Origin: Microbispora bryophytorum
GTDB taxonomy: Bacteria > Actinomycetota > Actinomycetes > Streptosporangiales > Streptosporangiaceae
NCBI RefSeq assembly: GCF_006874465.1
Contig: NZ_VIRL01000018.1
Span: forward strand, 1-64,000
Length of the DNA: 64,000 bases
Reading direction: 5' to 3'
Shown here piece by piece: positions 59,138 through 64,000 of the stretch (its first letter is position 1; every line of letters starts with the position of its first letter). A model generated the notes under the pieces. That model saw nothing but the letters and a program-made list of their open reading frames with translations, had not been told where the DNA came from and made no database searches. A program made the position numbers and the translations under genes.

Positions 59138-59935
59138 CTACAGGGACTGCCGGCGCAGCCAGGTCAGCGCGGTGTCGGCGACCTCTCGCCAGCCCGCGTC
59201 GATGGTCAGCGAGTGACCCCGGTCGGGGAACGCGGTGATGTCGGTGACGGCGTCAGAGTGCCGGTACTGCTTGAGCGTCGCGCGGACGACCGTCTCCGGG
59301 ACGGTGTGGTCCTTGCCGCCGGTCATCAGCAGCAGCGGGCCGCGTGCCTGGTTGGCGGTGTCGACCTTGGCCGGTGAGTGCGGGTTGAAGTTGGCGGCGG
59401 CCGCCTCGAACAGCGGCTTGCCGGGCGCGGGGATCGTCCATCGCTCATACAGCGCGTCCGACTCGGCCTCGGAGATGGCGTTGCCGAACGCGAACCGGAA
59501 CTGCTCGGCGGTCAGCGAGACCGCACGGTGCTTGTTGGCGGGGTTCTTGAACACCGGCAGCGTGGCGCGCAGCGCGGACAGCGGGAGCGGCAGGACGCCC
59601 TTGATCTGCGCGGCGTCGATCGCGACGGCGGCGCGGGCCAGGTCCTGTCCGAGCAGCTTCTGCGCGATCATTCCGCCGAAGGAGTGGCCGACGAGGATCG
59701 GCGGGGTGTCCAGGGTGCGGATGATCCCGGCGAAGTGCTCCACGACGTCGTCGATGCCATGGTCGGCGATGCTTTCGGGGTTCTCGCGCGCCTCGGCCAC
59801 GGTGTCGGGGTCGCCGGGCCAGCCGGGGGCGGACGGCGCGTAGCCCGCGTCGCCGAACATCTCGATCCAGGGGGTCCACGACGTGGCGTGCAGCCACAGG
59901 CCGTGAATGAAGATGACGGGGATCGGTGTCGTCAT
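59138..59935 (-). CDS. Alpha/beta hydrolase
   Basis: 265-residue cytoplasmic hydrolase. HGLWLHATSW is the oxyanion region, GHSFGG carries the nucleophile Ser (near 92), and FPDRGHSLTID the His. GGAGG lies 5 bases before ATG 59935. It lies 29 bases upstream of the secreted hydrolase, so they may be cotranscribed. Substrate unknown. Confidence 0.87.
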   Translation of the reverse strand: MTTPIPVIFIHGLWLHATSWTPWIEMFGDAGYAPSAPGWPGDPDTVAEARENPESIADHGIDDVVEHFAGIIRTLDTPPILVGHSFGGMIAQKLLGQDLARAAVAIDAAQIKGVLPLPLSALRATLPVFKNPANKHRAVSLTAEQFRFAFGNAISEAESDALYERWTIPAPGKPLFEAAAANFNPHSPAKVDTANQARGPLLLMTGGKDHTVPETVVRATLKQYRHSDAVTDITAFPDRGHSLTIDAGWREVADTALTWLRRQSL

Positions 59936-60101
59936 GGTGCCTCCACATGTGTTCTTGTCTGTCGCAGCAGGAGAACACCGGCGCCGGAGGCTTCGTAACA
60001 GGGAAAGTCCACAGTCCCCCCGCGTCGCATGCCACAGGCGGTGTGATTTTCTGACTTCGTAGCGCATGAGACCTTCCGCTCGTTTTCCGGCGAGAATGTT
60101 C

Positions 60102-62942
60102 ATGTCGGAGGTGACAAACGGCGCTCCGCCACGACTGGCACTGGGAGGGTTCGGGCACGTGGACCCTGATGTGGCGGACGAGTCGTTCGTCGGCCGTGCG
60201 CGTGAGTCCGACCGGCTTCGGTACTGTGCGGACAAGGTCAGGGCAGGTGACTCCTGGCTGGCCGTCATCGAGGGTGAGGCCGGGATCGGCAAGAGTGCCC
60301 TCGTACGCAGGTTCGCCGCGGCGCTGGACGACTTCACCGTCCTCCGGGCGATCGGGGACCCGTCGGAGGCCGACCTGCCGTACGGCGTGATCGGACAGCT
60401 GGCCCGGCATGTGGACCGAGCGGTGCTGCAACAGTTCCCCCTGCTGGCCGAGAGCCCGCCCGCGGGGACGAATCCGCACGTGGTCGGCGGGCAGTTGCTG
60501 CTCCTGCTGGGCGCGTTGCAGGAGTCCGGGAATCCCGTCGCCGTGATCGTGGACGACGTCCAGTGGGCGGACCGGTTGTCGGTCCAGATGCTGGGCTTCG
60601 TTCTGCGCCGTCTCTGGGCGGACCGGGTCCTGACGATTCTGGCCACCCGGCCGGAAGCCGAAGCGTCCGGCGAAATCCTGGAGAGGCTGCTGCGCTCGTC
60701 GGAGCGGACGGTGAAGGTCGACCTGGGCGGGCTCGGCCGCGACGAGATCGCGGAGCTGGCGCAGGCCCTGATCGAAGGCCGGTTGGCGCCGGGCCTGGCC
60801 GACCGGCTGCACGCCTACACCCGGGGGCACCCGCTGTACGTCCGGACCGTGCTGGCGGAGATCCCCGCCGAGGTGCTGCGAGACGGCATGTTGGAGCGCT
60901 GGCCCGTCCCGCGATCGCTTCAGGTCGGGATCAGGGCGCAACTGGACCGTCTCCCACAGGAGTCCCGCGACCTCCTGGAGGCGATGGCGGTGCTGGACGC
61001 GCAGGTTCCGCTGTCGGCGGCCGGCCGGCTCGCCGGCCTCCCGGACCCGGCGCGCGCACTCGGGCCTGCCCTGGCTGCCGGGCTCGCGCTGTGGTGGCCC
61101 AAGGAACCCCAGAGCCCCGTCGCCCTGGTGCACGCGCTCCAGCGCGACACGATCTACGACTCGCTCGCCCCCGAACGGCGTCGCCTTCTGCACGCCGGCG
61201 CGGCTGCGCTCGTGGGCACGGCCGCCAGTTGGGCCCATCGGGTCGCGGCTGCCACGACCACCGACGCCCGGCTCTCCGACGAGCTCGACCGGTCCGGAAT
61301 GGAAGAGGCGGCGAGCGGGCGCAACGCCGTGGCCGCCACCCGCCTCCTGTGGGCATCGTCTCTGTCGGCCGACCGCGCGGACCGCGAACGACGGCTCCTC
61401 ACCGCCTGTGCCCAGTCGCTGCTCACCATGCAGCCCGGCTGGGCCGCGAACCTGCGGCAGCAGGTGGAGGACTGCTCGCCGGGGCCGCTGCGCAGCTGCG
61501 TCCTGGGGACCCTGGACATGATGGCGGGCCGGTTCGCCACCGCCGAGGCGCACCTCACCCAGGCATGGCAGGAGGCTCTGTCGCTCCCGAAGCCCGGCTG
61601 GGTGGCCGTACTGGCCGGCACCTTCCTGACCAACATCATGCTCTGGCGCGGGCGGGGCGCCGAGACGGTGGAGATCGCCCGCCGCACCCTGGCGACAGGC
61701 GATCTCGACCCTGCGACGACCGACTTCACCCGCGCGGCCCTGGCGACCGGCCGGCTCTGGCACGAAGGTCCGCGCGCGGCACTGCGGGACCTCGCGCATC
61801 TGCCGGTCCAGGGCACCACGGTGGGCAACCACAGTCTCGACACGCTGGCCACGCGCGGCGTCCTGCGTCTGTTCCTGGGCGAGCTCTCCGCGGCGCGCGC
61901 CGATCTTCAGATCGTGGCGCAACGCGACCAGCAGGGGGCCGGATCCAAGTTCGGCCCCCTGACGATCTCCCTTCTGTCCGTCGTCCACTACGTCGCCGGT
62001 GACTGGGACGAGAGCGAGTCCACCGCGGAGCGGGCCCTGGCCGTCGCGTCGTCCCAGGACCAGCTGGTGGGTGAGGCCCCGGCCGGTTTCGCGGCCGTCT
62101 GCGTCAAGGCCGGCCGGGGCGAGTGGGACATCGCGCAGCGGCACCTCGACGACCTGGCGCGGATCGCGCAGTCCCTCGACTCGGCAGGCGAGATCGTCTA
62201 CTCGGCCCTGGCGGCCGCGACCGTGGCCCAGGCCAGGGGCGACCACAGGGCCATGCTGCGCTCGCTCCGGCCGCTGCTCGACGGGACGGCCGAAGACGGC
62301 CGGTTCCGCCTGCGGTACAAGCCCTTCTGGCTGTGGCAGCAGTCGCTGCTCGTCGAGGCGCTGACCGGCACCGGACGGGTGGACGCCGCAGCGGTGGCAC
62401 TGCGTGAACTGCGGGCGGCCTACGACGGCGACGGCTATCTCGGGGTCGTCATCGCCGGACTCGGCGGTCGGCTCGCCGAAGCCCAGGGCCGTCCGCACGA
62501 CGCCCTCGCGATCTATGAGCAGGCCGTCGCCGCCGACGCGGACGGCGACACCGGGCCCCTTCACCGGGCCATTGTGGAACAGGCCTACGGAAGGCTTCTC
62601 CTGGCCACCGGTTCCACGTCGCGCCGGGAGGCGGCAGCGTGGCTCCACAAGGCTCACGGCCGTTTCAGCACGTTGCGCGCCGTGCCGTTCGCCCGGCGGT
62701 GCGAGGCCGATCTGTCCGCGAGCGGGCTCACGGCGTTCGAGAAGGATCCCGGCCGGCTGTCGGCGCTGACGGAACGCGAGCTGTCCGTGGCACACCTCAT
62801 CGCGAGCGGACGGACGAACCAGGCGGCCGCGGCGGAGCTCTACGTCAGCCAGAAGACCGTCGAATACCACCTGTCCCGCATCTACGCCAAGCTCGGCATT
62901 TCCTCCCGCCGCCAGCTCGCCGAGGCCCTTCGCTCCGCGTGA
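60102..62942 (+). CDS. LAL-type LuxR-family regulator
   Basis: 946-residue large ATP-binding regulator of the LuxR family. AAA/NTPase domain (about 30-300) with Walker A EGEAGIGKSALV and Walker B VIVDDVQWADR. A middle of helical TPR-like repeats spans about 350-860. The C-terminal HTH is LTERELSVAHLIASGRTNQA, then YVSQKTVEYHLSRIYAKLGI. Possible starts are ATG 60066, 60096 and 60102. Such regulators govern secondary metabolism or sugar use. Divergent from the hydrolases, which are candidate targets. Confidence 0.9.
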   Translation: MSEVTNGAPPRLALGGFGHVDPDVADESFVGRARESDRLRYCADKVRAGDSWLAVIEGEAGIGKSALVRRFAAALDDFTVLRAIGDPSEADLPYGVIGQLARHVDRAVLQQFPLLAESPPAGTNPHVVGGQLLLLLGALQESGNPVAVIVDDVQWADRLSVQMLGFVLRRLWADRVLTILATRPEAEASGEILERLLRSSERTVKVDLGGLGRDEIAELAQALIEGRLAPGLADRLHAYTRGHPLYVRTVLAEIPAEVLRDGMLERWPVPRSLQVGIRAQLDRLPQESRDLLEAMAVLDAQVPLSAAGRLAGLPDPARALGPALAAGLALWWPKEPQSPVALVHALQRDTIYDSLAPERRRLLHAGAAALVGTAASWAHRVAAATTTDARLSDELDRSGMEEAASGRNAVAATRLLWASSLSADRADRERRLLTACAQSLLTMQPGWAANLRQQVEDCSPGPLRSCVLGTLDMMAGRFATAEAHLTQAWQEALSLPKPGWVAVLAGTFLTNIMLWRGRGAETVEIARRTLATGDLDPATTDFTRAALATGRLWHEGPRAALRDLAHLPVQGTTVGNHSLDTLATRGVLRLFLGELSAARADLQIVAQRDQQGAGSKFGPLTISLLSVVHYVAGDWDESESTAERALAVASSQDQLVGEAPAGFAAVCVKAGRGEWDIAQRHLDDLARIAQSLDSAGEIVYSALAAATVAQARGDHRAMLRSLRPLLDGTAEDGRFRLRYKPFWLWQQSLLVEALTGTGRVDAAAVALRELRAAYDGDGYLGVVIAGLGGRLAEAQGRPHDALAIYEQAVAADADGDTGPLHRAIVEQAYGRLLLATGSTSRREAAAWLHKAHGRFSTLRAVPFARRCEADLSASGLTAFEKDPGRLSALTERELSVAHLIASGRTNQAAAAELYVSQKTVEYHLSRIYAKLGISSRRQLAEALRSA

Positions 62943-62973
62943 GCCTCGCCCGGCCCGACCCTGGGATCGACGA

Positions 62974-62990
62974 CTAGGGGGCGTCCCTAG
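62974..62990. promoter_or_regulatory. CTAGGG palindrome
   Basis: CTAGGG and CCCTAG separated by five bases. Resembles, loosely, the operator of the PAS-LuxR regulator PimM. It lies 32 bases after the LAL gene and 123 bases before the next gene, so it probably belongs to that promoter. Confidence 0.4.
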
Positions 62991-63112
62991 TGTCCCGGCC
63001 GGGCACTGAGTGCTTCCCTCTTCTAGTGGTGCCCGCTCAGGCGCGGGTTGATCGACGCCTCCGTGAGGGCCTTCGGGGGTCATGGACCCACCGCTGAGAA
63101 GGAGTGGTCCCC

Positions 63113-64000
63113 ATCGCCGATCCACTCAGCTTCGCGGAGGTGCTGCGCCGCCATCGGCACGCGGCGCGTCTCACGCTGGAACAGCTCGCCGAGGCCTCAG
63201 GGGTGAGCGCCCGAAGCCTGTCCAACATGGAGCGGGGACGCAGCAGAGGACCTCAGCACCGGACCGTCACCGCTCTCGCGGACGCACTCGCTCTCGATGA
63301 GAGCGCCCGCAGGCAGCTCGTCGAACTGGCGCGGGACGGCCGCCTGCGGGATCACTGGACCCGCCCGACCGGTCTGTGCGCGCTCCCGCGATCCGTCGGC
63401 GACTTCACCGGCCGGGCCCCGGAGCTGGCCTGGACGAACGATCTGGTGCACGCCGACGCCTCGCCGGGGGTGGCCGGCGTCGGGCTGATCACCGGCCCTG
63501 CCGGTCTGGGGAAGACCACGTTCGCCGTTCGCGCCGCCCATGCCCTGCGACCCGATTTTCCGGACGGGGTGTTCTTCCTCGATCTGTTCGGCATGTCCCC
63601 GCACCCCGTCGCCGCCGGAGAGGCTCTGGCGCTGCTGCTTCGTGCGCTCGGCGTCGAGGACCGAGATATGCCCGGTGACGTCCCCGATCGCGCCTCCTTG
63701 TATCGGTCGCTGCTTGAGGGGAAGCGCGTTCTGGTCGTGCTCGACAACGCCGCCTCCGAGGAGCAGATCCGGCCACTGCTGCCGGGCGGCAGCCACGGCC
63801 GGGTCCTGATCACCAGCCGCCGGCTGCTGGCGGGCCTGGAGGGGGTACGCCGGCTCAGCCTGGGACCCCTGCCCCTGGCGGAGGCCACCGAACTGCTGAC
63901 CGGGATCGTGGGCGACCGCTCCGCATCGGACGGCGAGCGGGCGCTGACGCAGCTCGCGCAGGTGTCCGGCGGCCTGCCTCTCGCGCTGCGGATCATCGGG
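63113..64000 (+). CDS. HTH-NB-ARC regulator (5' part)
   Basis: Regulator open to the right edge, about 296 residues so far. N-terminal XRE-type HTH: FAEVLRRHRHAARLTLEQLA, then SGVSARSLSNMERGRS. NB-ARC domain starts near 95: ITGPAGLGKTTFAV (P-loop), RVLVVLDNAASEEQIRPL (Walker B). The best Shine-Dalgarno (AAGGAG, 63099-63104) is 8 bases from an ATC at the expected start; the only in-frame standard codon, GTG 63104, overlaps that site. The start therefore seems non-standard or mutated. Related proteins act on antibiotic clusters or stress genes. Confidence 0.85.
   Translation, partial: MADPLSFAEVLRRHRHAARLTLEQLAEASGVSARSLSNMERGRSRGPQHRTVTALADALALDESARRQLVELARDGRLRDHWTRPTGLCALPRSVGDFTGRAPELAWTNDLVHADASPGVAGVGLITGPAGLGKTTFAVRAAHALRPDFPDGVFFLDLFGMSPHPVAAGEALALLLRALGVEDRDMPGDVPDRASLYRSLLEGKRVLVVLDNAASEEQIRPLLPGGSHGRVLITSRRLLAGLEGVRRLSLGPLPLAEATELLTGIVGDRSASDGERALTQLAQVSGGLPLALRIIG

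Noticed and set aside
59445-63125. Very long minus-strand frame across the LAL regulator
   Set aside because: Antisense to a well-supported LuxR gene, composition Arg/Gly/Pro-rich, and it crosses the hydrolase gene in another frame.

Overview
The window is high-GC DNA with actinomycete-style gene organisation: GTG and TTG starts, 4-base ATGA/GTGA overlaps, ECF sigma factors, cold-shock proteins, STAS and ANTAR proteins, DUF5994, DUF5997 and DUF6300 families, and a LAL-type regulator. I infer a filamentous actinomycete, possibly Streptosporangiales. No rRNA or other decisive taxonomic marker is present.

Left part (1-13 kb). A sugar ABC importer (binding protein cut by the window edge, two permeases) is followed by a large secreted multidomain glycosidase. 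A perfect 14-bp LacI-type operator lies between them, and a near-identical one lies upstream of a secreted ricin-GH2 glycosidase on the other strand. The two loci probably form one carbohydrate regulon. Between them sit an ECF41-type sigma factor with its NmrA-like oxidoreductase, a DUF4352 membrane protein and small conserved genes.

Middle-left (13-33 kb). This is a stress, lipid and signalling district: two cspA genes, a DesA3-like desaturase with its ferredoxin reductase, a second (Ole1-type) desaturase, two STAS proteins, a MerR regulator, a LapA-like membrane protein, a GAF-ANTAR protein, a LysR regulator and a TmrB-like P-loop protein. Its centrepiece is a tight kaiB-kaiC-histidine kinase operon (24.2-21.3 kb, minus strand), divergent from a NarL-type response regulator and followed rightwards by a second histidine kinase. 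Two minus-strand genes about 10 kb apart (a STAS protein and a DUF5994 protein) share a conserved leader of about 115 nt directly before their start codons.

Middle (33-48 kb). A full-length DNA polymerase III alpha subunit is followed by a small zinc-knuckle gene without a normal start. Next come a rearranged dimethylformamidase/TetR locus with agmatinase and cupin genes, gene scraps beside tRNA-Lys, a glutaryl-CoA dehydrogenase-like gene, a PspC protein, an MFS exporter, a minimal zincin, a DrrAB-type exporter with divergent TetR and palindromic operators, and a membrane metallophosphoesterase.

Right part (48-64 kb). A tRNA-Glu/Asp/Phe cluster is flanked by a decayed integrase. Then come a cyanophycinase-cyanophycin synthetase pair whose 3' end abuts an IS630-family remnant, a CGNR regulator, a dehydrogenase lacking its first beta strand, a PAS protein, a LysR regulator, an FAD-dependent oxidoreductase, two alpha/beta hydrolases, a LAL-type LuxR regulator and an HTH-NB-ARC regulator that runs off the right end.

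Pseudogenes and scars are frequent: two tyrosine-recombinase fragments, IS630, histidine kinase, TetR, binding-protein and dimethylformamidase fragments. Three tandem-repeat arrays occur, two of them inside such remnants, consistent with an accessory, rearranging chromosomal region.
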